This document shows positions 42,184 to 49,773 of a stretch of DNA of 52,797 nt, piece by piece (position 1 is the stretch's first letter; each line of letters begins with the position of its first letter). The DNA is from Candidatus Stackebrandtia excrementipullorum (GTDB lineage Bacteria > Actinomycetota > Actinomycetes > Mycobacteriales > Micromonosporaceae), in the NCBI GenBank assembly GCA_019113825.1, contig DXGR01000061.1, forward strand, positions 1 through 52,797, in the 5' to 3' direction. The position numbers and the translations under genes were made by a program. Under the pieces are notes generated by a model. It had not been told where the DNA came from. It did not search any database and saw only the letters and a program-made list of their open reading frames with translations.

Positions 42184-44997
42184 CTAATGTGATGAGGATT
42201 CGGCGTCACCGCGCACCACATCCCACGACGTGACCTCGCGGTACGGCGGGTTGGTCGTGATCCCGTGGTCGGTCCGACGGTCCCACACCGACACGGGGAA
42301 GCCCGAGAACACGACGGCCAGGGGTGTCTGTTGCCGTCCCTGTCCCAGCGGGTTGTCGGCGAACGCCTCCACCAAGGTCTCGGTCGGCAGACCGGTGTCG
42401 TGGCCGAGAACGTTCTGTCCCAGGTCGTTGGCGTCGATCACGACGGTCCCGCCAAAACGTGCCGTGGCCGACCGTGGAAGACGCGCCCTGATCGCCGCAG
42501 AAATCCGGGCCGCCGCCCCGTCGGGGTCGGCGGGAGCCAGCTTCGCCGACACGTTCGCCGGGTATGCCGAATACTCCGTCGGGCCGTCGATCGCACGTAC
42601 CGCCGGGCCGGTCACCTTATAGAACACTCCGCGCTGCCCGACCGCCTTGCCCGCAAGCGCCGCGCCCGCCGCCAGGAGGATGCGGCCCAGGCCGACCTCG
42701 TCGATGGCCAGTTGCATCGTGGTCGGATCACCCAGTCCGATGCCGTAGGGCGTTCGCACCACGTGCTTCGACAGCCGGCGCGCCCACCAGCCCGGATGTA
42801 TCTCCCAGGTGAAGAAGGACCTTCCCTGTGTGATGGCCACGATCTTTTCACTGACGTACAGGTACCACTGTCGAGCATCGACCACGGCGGCTTCGCCCTC
42901 GGTTTCGGGCGCCGCGAAGAACTCGCCCGCGCGGGTCACCGCCAGCCGCGTGACGTCGTCGTCCTTTGACACGAGGTCGCAGCGCAGGGGGTAGCGTGCC
43001 CATCTCATGTCGGGGCTGTGAAGTCGCTTCCCGTCGTTAGGTACGTGGTCCGGCTTGGGCGGAGCCTGCGGGTGCATGCCCGGCTGCACCGCGTCGGCGT
43101 CTTCCAGGATGTTCTCGATGTCGTGACGGATCGCCGCCGGGTCCTGGTCGATGAACGTACGCAGCCACAACTCGACGTTCACCAAACGCCAAAACGTCAT
43201 GGTCTCCGCGCTGGAGCGCCCCGCCAGGTACGACCGGAAGGCCCTCACCACGGCCGCCTGATCGAAGTACTTTCGACGACCGAACGACTCCGACGTGAAG
43301 ATCTCGTACAGCGAGTTCTTCATGCGTTTGAACCACGCCTCCTCGGGAGTCGTGAATCCGATCTTGTTGCGCCGTCGGTTGATCGTCTTCGGCAGCAGCG
43401 AACGCGTGACGTCTCGCAGTACGCGCTTGTTCCAACCCGACGCGACGATCATGTCGTTGTCGTGCCGCCACAGGCGTTTCAGCAACCCGACGTCGAGGAA
43501 CGGGACACGGCCCTCGACGGAAAACCGCATCGTGTTGCGGTCCTCGTACCGCAGCAGCGACGGCAGACTGTGTCGAAAAAGGTCGTCTTCGAGCCTGGCC
43601 TTCAGGTCGTCGGAGACCACGTCCAGCCTCTCGCCTCGGTGTGCGTGAAGGAACTCCGACGCGAGGAGGCCGGTCACGGGGATCCTCGCGCGCCGCCGCA
43701 GCCGGTCCGCGACGGCGAACCGACCCAACCGCCACAGAACGTCCAGCGACGCGGCCAACTCGCGAACGGCCTGGAGCCGCCGACCGTTCCTCCATAGTTG
43801 ACGTAGATGCACCAGGTAGTACGGCACGTATCCGGCCATCATCTCGTCGGCGCCCTGACCGTCGATCATGACGGTGACGTGCCGGGCCGCCTCCCGCATC
43901 ACGCAGTACTGGGCGTAAGGCCCGGTGGAGATGACCGGTTCCTCCTGTGTGAGGACGAAGTCGGACAGCTCGGCGATGAACCGGTCCGCGTGCGGCCGCA
44001 CCTTGTGAACTCGAAGACTGTGGCGGCAGCGATCCGCAAGCGCGTCGACGTACCGTTCCTCGTCGTTGAGCTGCCCGGGAAACACCGCCGAAAAGGTCTG
44101 CTGGTGGCTTCCGACCGCCGTGGCGTCACGGTCACCGCTGCCCAACAGCTCGTTGGTCACCGCAACGATGGTCGACGAGTCCAGGCCACCGGACAGGGCC
44201 GTACCGACCGGCACGTCCGCCACCAAGCGGCGTCGAATCGCGGTCCGCAACTCGGCGTTGAAGTTGCCACGCGCGACCGCGTCGTACGGCTCTCGCCGCT
44301 TCGACAGACTCCGCAGATCACGGAACAACGTCGTGTACGTCTCACGGTGCACGCTGCCGTCGGGAGTGATGAGGGCACGCTCGCCCGGCATCAGGCGGGT
44401 GACACCGTCAAAAAATGTACGGACCGTGTCGTCGTGCACCCGGAAACGCAGGTAGCGGTACACGGTGGTGTCGTCGGGCCGACGAGGCACCATATGCGAG
44501 GCGAAGATGGGCCGAAACTCGCTCGCGAACACGACCGCGCCCCGGTCCGTGGTCGCCAGATACAGGGGTTTGATACCGAACTGGTCGCGCGCCAACGTCA
44601 CGGTCCCGGCCTCGGTGTCGGCGATGGCCAGAGCAAACATGCCGTTGAACCGGTCGAACGCCGCGTCGCCCCACTGTCGCCACGCCGCCAGAACGACCTC
44701 GGTGTCGCTGGTGGTCGAAAATTCGTGCCCGAGCGTCGTCAGCTCGTATCGCAGCTCACGATAGTTGTAGACCTCACCGTTGTAGACGATCGCGTATCGC
44801 CGATCGGACGTCCACATCGGCTGGTCGCCGGTTTCTCGGTCGATCACGGCCAGTCTGCGGTGAGCCAACCCGAAGTCGCGGCCCGTCACATAGCCTTCAC
44901 CGTCGGGCCCACGGTGCACCATCGCGTCGGCCATTCGACGCAACATCGGCATGGCGTCCTCGTCGATACCACCGACATAACCGGCAATCCCGCACAT
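42184..44997 (-). CDS. Asparagine synthetase (glutamine-hydrolysing) fused to an F420-ligase-like domain
   Basis: One 937-residue protein holds two parts. Residues 1-625 are AsnB-like: MCGIAGYVGG gives the N-terminal nucleophile Cys2, with NGEVYNYREL (73-82) and the PP-loop ALSGGLDSS (267-275), then IDGQGADEMMAGY, RFSVEGRVPFLD and the C-terminal helices. A proline-rich linker (about 630-665) follows. Residues about 665-937 resemble the F420-0:glutamate ligase family (CofE-like): VSEKIVAITQGR (715-726), TPYGIGLGDPTTMQLAIDEVG (749-769), RGVFYKVTGPAVRAIDGPT, LAPADPDGAAARI and DANDLGQNVLGHDTG (855-869). The reading frame is continuous, so this is a true fusion. It may make a glutamyl or amide bond, but the substrate is unknown. 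ATG 44997 follows GGGGGG. The open frame upstream to 45573 is spurious. Confidence 0.88.
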   Translation of the reverse strand: MCGIAGYVGGIDEDAMPMLRRMADAMVHRGPDGEGYVTGRDFGLAHRRLAVIDRETGDQPMWTSDRRYAIVYNGEVYNYRELRYELTTLGHEFSTTSDTEVVLAAWRQWGDAAFDRFNGMFALAIADTEAGTVTLARDQFGIKPLYLATTDRGAVVFASEFRPIFASHMVPRRPDDTTVYRYLRFRVHDDTVRTFFDGVTRLMPGERALITPDGSVHRETYTTLFRDLRSLSKRREPYDAVARGNFNAELRTAIRRRLVADVPVGTALSGGLDSSTIVAVTNELLGSGDRDATAVGSHQQTFSAVFPGQLNDEERYVDALADRCRHSLRVHKVRPHADRFIAELSDFVLTQEEPVISTGPYAQYCVMREAARHVTVMIDGQGADEMMAGYVPYYLVHLRQLWRNGRRLQAVRELAASLDVLWRLGRFAVADRLRRRARIPVTGLLASEFLHAHRGERLDVVSDDLKARLEDDLFRHSLPSLLRYEDRNTMRFSVEGRVPFLDVGLLKRLWRHDNDMIVASGWNKRVLRDVTRSLLPKTINRRRNKIGFTTPEEAWFKRMKNSLYEIFTSESFGRRKYFDQAAVVRAFRSYLAGRSSAETMTFWRLVNVELWLRTFIDQDPAAIRHDIENILEDADAVQPGMHPQAPPKPDHVPNDGKRLHSPDMRWARYPLRCDLVSKDDDVTRLAVTRAGEFFAAPETEGEAAVVDARQWYLYVSEKIVAITQGRSFFTWEIHPGWWARRLSKHVVRTPYGIGLGDPTTMQLAIDEVGLGRILLAAGAALAGKAVGQRGVFYKVTGPAVRAIDGPTEYSAYPANVSAKLAPADPDGAAARISAAIRARLPRSATARFGGTVVIDANDLGQNVLGHDTGLPTETLVEAFADNPLGQGRQQTPLAVVFSGFPVSVWDRRTDHGITTNPPYREVTSWDVVRGDAESSSH

Positions 44998-45288
44998 CGT
45001 CGATCCCCCCGTTTCCCCATAGCTCCCGTCGACAAGCCGACACCATTTGCGAAGCATCCGCAGGCAAAACCGCAGAATTTGGCGATTGCAGAAGCCGTCT
45101 TGGGCCGCCGTGGCGCAATCCGACGCCTTTGCGTCACCCCGGGCCGCCACCTTCGGAAGGCTCGACGACATTGACTCGTTATCGGGCGCGCCCGTCGTCC
45201 TCGTGTTCTCGAGACGCGGCGTGGCGACGTCGCAGAGGCTCGTGTAACACCGGCCGCCGCGCACACCGGGCAGGATTAGGCTGGTGTC

Positions 45289-45690
45289 ATGTCGAATCCG
45301 AACGATCGACCGGCACACGTCGACGACGTCCACACGCTTGCTCGTGCCATGCCACACGTCACCGTCACCGGTCGGCCGAACCTGCCGATCTATCAGGTCG
45401 TCGGCAAGGCGTTCGTGTTCTTTCGTGCCCCCAGAGCCGACGCCCACGATCCCGAAACAGGTGAACGGTACACCGATGTGATCGTGTTCCATGTGGCGTC
45501 GGAGACCGAGAAACAGGCCCTCGTACAGGACGAGAATTCGCCGTTCTTCACCACTTCGAACTTCGACGGGCACCGGTCGGTCCTGCTGCGAGCATCACGC
45601 ATCGGCGAACTCACCTACGGTGAACTGGCCGAAATGATCGAGAACGCTCGACTGTCACAGGTCTCCCGACGCCGCTCCCCCAACCGGTGA
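45289..45690 (+). CDS. MmcQ/YjbR-like protein
   Basis: A 133-residue protein with a pattern like the YjbR family: YQVVGKAFVFFRAP (strand plus aromatic residues), DVIVFHVASETEKQALVQDE, PFFTTSNFDGHRSVLLRASR and LTYGELAEMIENAR. The core PFFTTSNFDGH resembles the family's DNA- or substrate-facing loop. No catalytic residue is evident. ATG 45289 has only a weak ribosome binding site. It is divergent from the AsnB fusion gene, and its last 36 bases overlap the 3' end of the convergent methyltransferase gene (45655-45690). Confidence 0.7.
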   Translation: MSNPNDRPAHVDDVHTLARAMPHVTVTGRPNLPIYQVVGKAFVFFRAPRADAHDPETGERYTDVIVFHVASETEKQALVQDENSPFFTTSNFDGHRSVLLRASRIGELTYGELAEMIENARLSQVSRRRSPNR

Positions 45691-46326
45691 CACCGCGACC
45701 GCCCGTATACCGAACACCCGCTCGTCTTTACTCGACCCGAGCCGACTCGACCACGACGACCGCACCACGTCGTCGACGACTCCGGCGTCCTCGACGCGCC
45801 AGCCGTGCTCGGCGAACCGTTGCGACAGTCGCTCGTCCACATATTCGCGAGTCAGTTCGGGGAGCCCTTGAATGTCCCGTGGAACCGGCGGTCGCCAGAT
45901 ACTCGTGCCGACGGTGACGTCCAGGCTCGCGCCGGCCGCGGCGATCGTCCTCAGGCCCGCGCACACCTCGGTCTCACCGGTGACGACTCCGTGCAGCAGG
46001 CGGCCCCACGGCATCTGCACCAAGACCTCGTCGGCGAGCCCGTGCAACGGCGGCGGCGTGTTCTCCACGGCCGAGTTGATCAACAGCAGGTTCCCCAGCC
46101 CACCTTTGGCGGGCTTACTCATGGCACGGTTGCTGACCTTCTCCATGCGGCGCCACGCCGGGTCGACGCCGATCACCAACCGTTCCGGTGCGGATTTAGC
46201 GATGCGATAGGCGGTCCGGGCATCGCCTGTCCCAACGTCGATGAGGACACGGTCATGCTGTGCCACCAGGGCTTCCAGGGCCGCCGCCTCGAACTCCACG
46301 AGCCGCTTGCCGCGCACCACCTGCAC
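45655..46326 (-). CDS. 16S rRNA (adenine1408-N1)-methyltransferase, KamB/NpmA family
   Basis: KamB/NpmA enzymes methylate N1 of A1408 in the 16S decoding site and give resistance to kanamycin, apramycin and related aminoglycosides. The 223-residue protein opens with VRGKRLVEFEAAALEAL, has the SAM motif LIDVGTGDARTAY (29-40), RMEKVSNRAMSKPAKGGLGN (60-79), and QMPWGRLLHGVV with Trp107. Later is SSWSSRLGSSKDE, giving Trp192, Arg195 and Lys200. In NpmA and KamB two tryptophans (Trp107 and Trp197 in NpmA) sandwich the flipped A1408, and both positions are aromatic here. GTG 46326 shares a base with the stop of the DUF371 gene (TAGTG), so they are coupled. Methyltransferase identity is strong; actual resistance is not shown. 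No aminoglycoside cluster is near. Confidence 0.88.
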   Translation of the reverse strand: MQVVRGKRLVEFEAAALEALVAQHDRVLIDVGTGDARTAYRIAKSAPERLVIGVDPAWRRMEKVSNRAMSKPAKGGLGNLLLINSAVENTPPPLHGLADEVLVQMPWGRLLHGVVTGETEVCAGLRTIAAAGASLDVTVGTSIWRPPVPRDIQGLPELTREYVDERLSQRFAEHGWRVEDAGVVDDVVRSSWSSRLGSSKDERVFGIRAVAVSPVGGAASGDL

Positions 46327-47393
46327 TAGTTTTCGCCTCTCACCGATTCGAGATCCCGCACGATGCGGTAGATCTCACGCTTACCGATTCCATGCGGCGT
46401 CAGGGCGAGGCTCACGGTCTTGGCCGACACACCCGCCTCGGTCAGCGCCTTGACCACGCTCGACAGTCCCAGTTGGACTTCGGAGGTGCCGGGCGGCACC
46501 ACGATCGTCATCGTGCCACTCGACGATCGGAGACCGGGCGCCACCATGCGGGTACCGATGTCCATGAACCCGTCACTCACCAGGGGGCGCCGATCGAAGC
46601 GGTCCAGTATGTCCAATATCTCCGTACCCAAGTCGTCGGTGCACTCCACCACGATGGGAAACGCCGTAACGGCAACCGCATCCCGCAACGGGCCGGTATC
46701 GCGAATATTTCCCAACCACAGCATGGGATCGGGCGCGAATCCGGCCGCCAGCAACGCCTCGGCCGGACCGTGATCGGCGGTCGCCACACGCGCTCCCGCG
46801 GTCGCCGCCTCCACGACCCAGGCCAGTGCACGGGCACGCGCGGCCGGCGAGGGACACGAAACGGCGACAACGCCACGAGGTCCGCTCCGTGGGCCGGCTC
46901 GCTCGAAGTCCACACGCTCGTCGGCGTTGTCCCACAGGAACCGTTGCCTGCCTTCGTCGGCCGCCGGTTCGCCGAACAGCACCAACGGTGCGGGAGGCTC
47001 CGTCTCGGTGATCGTCAACGTAACCCGCGCCTGCGGGTCGGTCAGGGATTCGGCCATCTCAGGCGGAATATCGGTGGCTGCGATGCTCGACCCGACCGCG
47101 AAAGTGCGGCCGTCGACGTAGCCGCTGTTGCGGACCACCAACGACGATTCACCGGTGTAGTGCGGATTGACCGTCGCCTCGCCGACAATTCGGTGCTCTC
47201 CGACACGCAGTTCCAAGGCGACCACGCCTCGCAGGGAGCGCAACCCGTCCCGGTCGATGTGTGCGTCGACGCCGGCGACGCATGTTGCGCGGCCGGTGAT
47301 CGAGTCGGCATCGGTCAGCTCGAGCGTCTTATGGTGGGTCACCCGGATGTTGGGGTGCCCGGAGGCGGCCACGGTGACGGACTGTCGGTTCAC
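46326..47393 (-). CDS. DUF371 domain fused to an RsmI-like (tetrapyrrole methylase fold) domain
   Basis: The 355-residue protein has two parts. Residues about 12-132 match DUF371, best known from archaea: GHPNIRVTHHKTLEL, a GV-DAH-like turn, SYVVRN-like strands and VDGRTFAVGSSIAA. Residues about 135-350 resemble the C-terminal half of RsmI-type methylases, with PDPMLWLGNIRDTGPLRDAV, FPIVVECTDDLGTEILDIL, GTMTIVVPPGTSEVQL, and an HTH-like GIGKREIYRIV at the end. The expected RsmI N-terminal Rossmann half is not seen in a canonical form, so catalysis is doubtful. RsmI modifies C1402, next to A1408 in helix 44. TAGATT at 47406-47401 lies 7 bases before GTG 47393, suggesting a leaderless transcript. 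It is coupled to the A1408 methyltransferase gene. Confidence 0.72.
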   Translation of the reverse strand: MNRQSVTVAASGHPNIRVTHHKTLELTDADSITGRATCVAGVDAHIDRDGLRSLRGVVALELRVGEHRIVGEATVNPHYTGESSLVVRNSGYVDGRTFAVGSSIAATDIPPEMAESLTDPQARVTLTITETEPPAPLVLFGEPAADEGRQRFLWDNADERVDFERAGPRSGPRGVVAVSCPSPAARARALAWVVEAATAGARVATADHGPAEALLAAGFAPDPMLWLGNIRDTGPLRDAVAVTAFPIVVECTDDLGTEILDILDRFDRRPLVSDGFMDIGTRMVAPGLRSSSGTMTIVVPPGTSEVQLGLSSVVKALTEAGVSAKTVSLALTPHGIGKREIYRIVRDLESVRGEN

Positions 47394-47423
47394 TCTTCAG
47401 AATCTAACGGTCGCGCCCGATCG

Positions 47424-47459
47424 CGGCGGCCCTGGTCCGGTGGCCCTGGTCCGGTGGCC
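47424..47459. repeat. 14-bp tandem repeat upstream of the DUF371 gene
   Basis: Units CGGCGGCCCTGGTC (47424-47437) and CGGTGGCCCTGGTC (47438-47451) differ by one base, followed by an 8-base partial third copy, CGGTGGCC (47452-47459). It lies between the DUF371 gene start and the tRNA terminator. Confidence 0.8.
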
Positions 47460-47487
47460 GGTCACACCACAACGGCACCCACGAATG

Positions 47488-47522
47488 AAAAAGCCGGACC
47501 CGCTGATGCGAGTCCGGCTTTT
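47488..47522 (-). terminator. Terminator of the tRNA-Glu/Asp operon
   Basis: On the minus strand, AAAAGCCGGAC (complement of 47522-47512) pairs with GTCCGGCTTTT (complement of 47499-47488) around a 12-base loop, with trailing T residues. It follows tRNA-Asp on the same strand by about 24 bases. The A/T ends on both sides also allow function in the other direction. Confidence 0.75.
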
Positions 47523-47546
47523 GGTGATGTCCGAAAACATCGTCGG

Positions 47547-47620
47547 CGGTCCTGACGGGACTTGAACCCGCGACCTCCGCCTTGACAGGGCGGCGAGCAC
47601 TCCAACTGCTCCACAGGACC
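47547..47620 (-). tRNA. tRNA-Asp (anticodon GTC)
   Basis: A 74-nt cloverleaf. The acceptor GGTCCTG pairs with CAGGACC, and discriminator base G follows. The D arm contains AGTTGG, the anticodon stem CCGCC/GGCGG encloses the loop CTGTCAA with anticodon GTC, and the T arm is GCGGG-TTCAAGT-CCCGT. CCA is not encoded. It lies 33 bases downstream of tRNA-Glu on the same strand. Confidence 0.95.
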
Positions 47621-47653
47621 TTGCTTTGTGTCATCACTGACACGGTCTTACCG

Positions 47654-47726
47654 TACCCCCAACGGGATTCGAACCCGTGTTACCGCCTTGAAAGGGCGGC
47701 GTCCTAGGCCACTAGACGATGGGGGC
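47654..47726 (-). tRNA. tRNA-Glu (anticodon TTC)
   Basis: A 73-nt cloverleaf. The acceptor GCCCCCA pairs with TGGGGGT, with discriminator A. The anticodon stem CCGCC/GGCGG encloses the loop CTTTCAA with anticodon TTC, and the T arm is ACGGG-TTCGAAT-CCCGT. CCA is not encoded. It is the first gene of a Glu-Asp tandem; the usual third gene, tRNA-Phe, is not present. Confidence 0.95.
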
Positions 47727-47879
47727 GCTTGGGCCATCATGCCACACGGCTCGAAACCGTCGCTATGGCATTTAAACCTCGCCTGCCACCGTCTGCGCGC
47801 CGTTCGGAGGCATTAGAAAGCATACGTGACGCCCGACCGGCCCCCAACCGGGGGTCTCTCATCTTCCTGACCAGGACGA

Positions 47880-48743
47880 TCACCCCCGCGTGAACGCCAA
47901 CGCCGCCACACCCAACAAAACGACGACGGCACCGGTGATCCGTCTACCGGCCTGCGGTTCCCGAAGCAGCAGCCACGCGAACACGCTCGCAATGACGATG
48001 CTCAGCTCACGGGCAGGAGCCACCAGGCTCACCGGCGCGTACCGATAGGCGAACAGGACGAGAACATACGCCGCCGGCGCGATCAACGCGACGACGAACA
48101 CGGGTACGCGATAGTCACGCCAGACACGGCGGATATCGGAGCGGTGCCTCACCGCGTGGGGGGTGAGCAGAAGGCTGCGGGTCACCGTGCTCCCCCACTC
48201 GTAGAGGATCGGAGAGATGGCCAACGGCCCGACGGCCCATGCGTCCCACACGGTGTAGCTCGCGATCAGACACCCCGTCGCCAATCCGTACGCGACACCC
48301 GCCGACAATCGACCGCTCGCGGAGCGTCCCAGCCCGATGACGAGGATGCCGCCGACGACCGCCACGGCACCGAGCATCCCCAACAACCCGGGCCGTTCCC
48401 CGAAAACGAGTATGGCGAAGGTCACCGACAAGGCGGGGCCGGTGCCTCGGGCAAGTGGATAGACCACGGACATGTCGCCGTGTTGATATCCGCGCTGAAG
48501 AACGACCGTGTATCCCAGGTGGAGAATCCCGGTAACGATTACCGCTATCAGAAGCGTCCATGTCCACGCCGGCGGTGAGGTGACGACCAGGAAGACCACC
48601 ACCGGGAGATAGGCGACGGTCGTGACGCAGCTGTTCAGCCACACGAAGACGCTGCCGCCGTCGGCCGCCCGCTTGGCGTACAGGTTCCATACGGCGTGAC
48701 AGACGGCAGCGGTCGCCACCAGGATGATCGCGAGGGGGTCCAC
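47880..48743 (-). CDS. EamA/DMT-superfamily transporter
   Basis: The 287-residue protein has about ten hydrophobic helices in two five-helix EamA repeats. The first repeat opens with AIILVATAAVCHAVWNLYAK and ends in a GERPGLLGMLGAV-like motif; the second has LVAPARELSIVIASVFAWLL followed by REPQAGRRITGAVVVLLG. These are the paired helix 4-5 motifs of drug/metabolite exporters. Substrate unknown. GTG 48743 is the likely start; an in-frame ATG at 48812 adds a 23-residue stretch with no support. It is divergent from the 3-hydroxyacyl-CoA dehydrogenase. Confidence 0.86.
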   Translation of the reverse strand: MDPLAIILVATAAVCHAVWNLYAKRAADGGSVFVWLNSCVTTVAYLPVVVFLVVTSPPAWTWTLLIAVIVTGILHLGYTVVLQRGYQHGDMSVVYPLARGTGPALSVTFAILVFGERPGLLGMLGAVAVVGGILVIGLGRSASGRLSAGVAYGLATGCLIASYTVWDAWAVGPLAISPILYEWGSTVTRSLLLTPHAVRHRSDIRRVWRDYRVPVFVVALIAPAAYVLVLFAYRYAPVSLVAPARELSIVIASVFAWLLLREPQAGRRITGAVVVLLGVAALAFTRG

Positions 48744-48912
48744 GAGCGGACACGCTAGACCTCCGACCTTTATCCGGCAAGCGTTAGCACCACACGACAA
48801 CGAGGTGAACACCGCACGAACCCGTCGGGTGCACGGTGTTGCCCTCGACCGTTGTCCACCCGGTACCGTGATGGCGGCTTCGGTCAGTTCTCAACGGTGA
48901 GGAAGGTCGCTC

Positions 48913-49773
48913 ATGCCAGAGCATTTCGTCGTTGTCGGCGCAGGAACCATGGGCGCCGGCATCGCATACGTCGCCGGGCTGGCCGGTTACCGGGTCACCG
49001 TGTGCGAGGTCGACTCCGAACGCGCAACCGCGGCGCTGGACAGCATCCGGGGCTGGGCGCAGACCGCAGAAGAGCGGGGCAAGTCCGAACCGGGTACTGC
49101 TGCACGCGTTCAGGCCGACATCTCCACGGTGTCTGACATATCGTTGGCACCTCGCGACGCGTCGGTGTTCGTCGAAGCCGTGCCCGAACAACCGGATCTG
49201 AAGCGTCGCGTGCTTGACGCGGCCCAGGAGCGTTCTCCTCAACTGTTGGCCAGCAACACCTCCAGCATCTCCATCACCGAGTTGGCCTCCGGGTTGGACG
49301 CCCCCGACCGGTTCGTCGGGTTGCACTTCTTCAACCCCGTCTACGCCATGCCTCTACTGGAAATCGTTGTGGGAGAACACACTTCGGATCACACCCGCAA
49401 CGAGGCGCTCGCCGTCGCCGACCGGCTCGGGAAACAGCCGATCGTTGTTCGCGACGCCCCCGGGTTCGCAACCTCCCGGCTCGGCAACGCGCTGGGGCTC
49501 GAAGCGATCCGCATGGTCGAGTCGGGAGTCGCCGACGCAGCCGACATCGACAAGGCCATGTCGCTGGGCTACCGACACCCCATGGGACCTCTCGAACTCA
49601 CCGACGTGGTCGGGCTCGACGTCAGGCTCGCCATCGCCCGCACGCTGCAAGAGGCCTATGGCGACCGGTTCTCACCGCCGCAACTGTTGGTGGACATGGT
49701 CGAACAAGGCAAGCTGGGCAAGAAAACCGGTGAAGGCTTCTACCGGTGGCAGGGCGGACAGAAAGCGACATGA
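48913..49773 (+). CDS. 3-hydroxyacyl-CoA (3-hydroxybutyryl-CoA) dehydrogenase
   Basis: The protein is 286 residues, the length of single-function HBD/PaaH-type enzymes. The NAD-binding loop is VVGAGTMGAGIA (7-18), followed by EAVPEQPDLKRRVL, LASNTSSISITELA, the catalytic GLHFFNPVYAMPLLEIV with its histidine, VVRDAPGFATSRLG and GYRHPMGPLELTDVVGLD. It oxidises an L-3-hydroxyacyl-CoA to the 3-ketoacyl-CoA. ATG 48913 follows GGAAGG. Its stop overlaps the enoyl-CoA hydratase start (ATGATGA region), so both are translated together as a small beta-oxidation-type operon. Confidence 0.92.
   Translation: MPEHFVVVGAGTMGAGIAYVAGLAGYRVTVCEVDSERATAALDSIRGWAQTAEERGKSEPGTAARVQADISTVSDISLAPRDASVFVEAVPEQPDLKRRVLDAAQERSPQLLASNTSSISITELASGLDAPDRFVGLHFFNPVYAMPLLEIVVGEHTSDHTRNEALAVADRLGKQPIVVRDAPGFATSRLGNALGLEAIRMVESGVADAADIDKAMSLGYRHPMGPLELTDVVGLDVRLAIARTLQEAYGDRFSPPQLLVDMVEQGKLGKKTGEGFYRWQGGQKAT

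Noticed and set aside
43807-45174. A 455-codon frame opposite the AsnB fusion
   Set aside because: Shadow of a well-supported gene on the other strand.
44998-45573. N-terminal extension of the AsnB fusion
   Set aside because: The glutaminase requires Cys2 directly after the initiating Met at 44997, and the upstream part has poor codon bias and overlaps the divergent YjbR gene.
47424-47459. CRISPR-like repeat
   Set aside because: Units are adjacent without spacers and only two to three copies exist.
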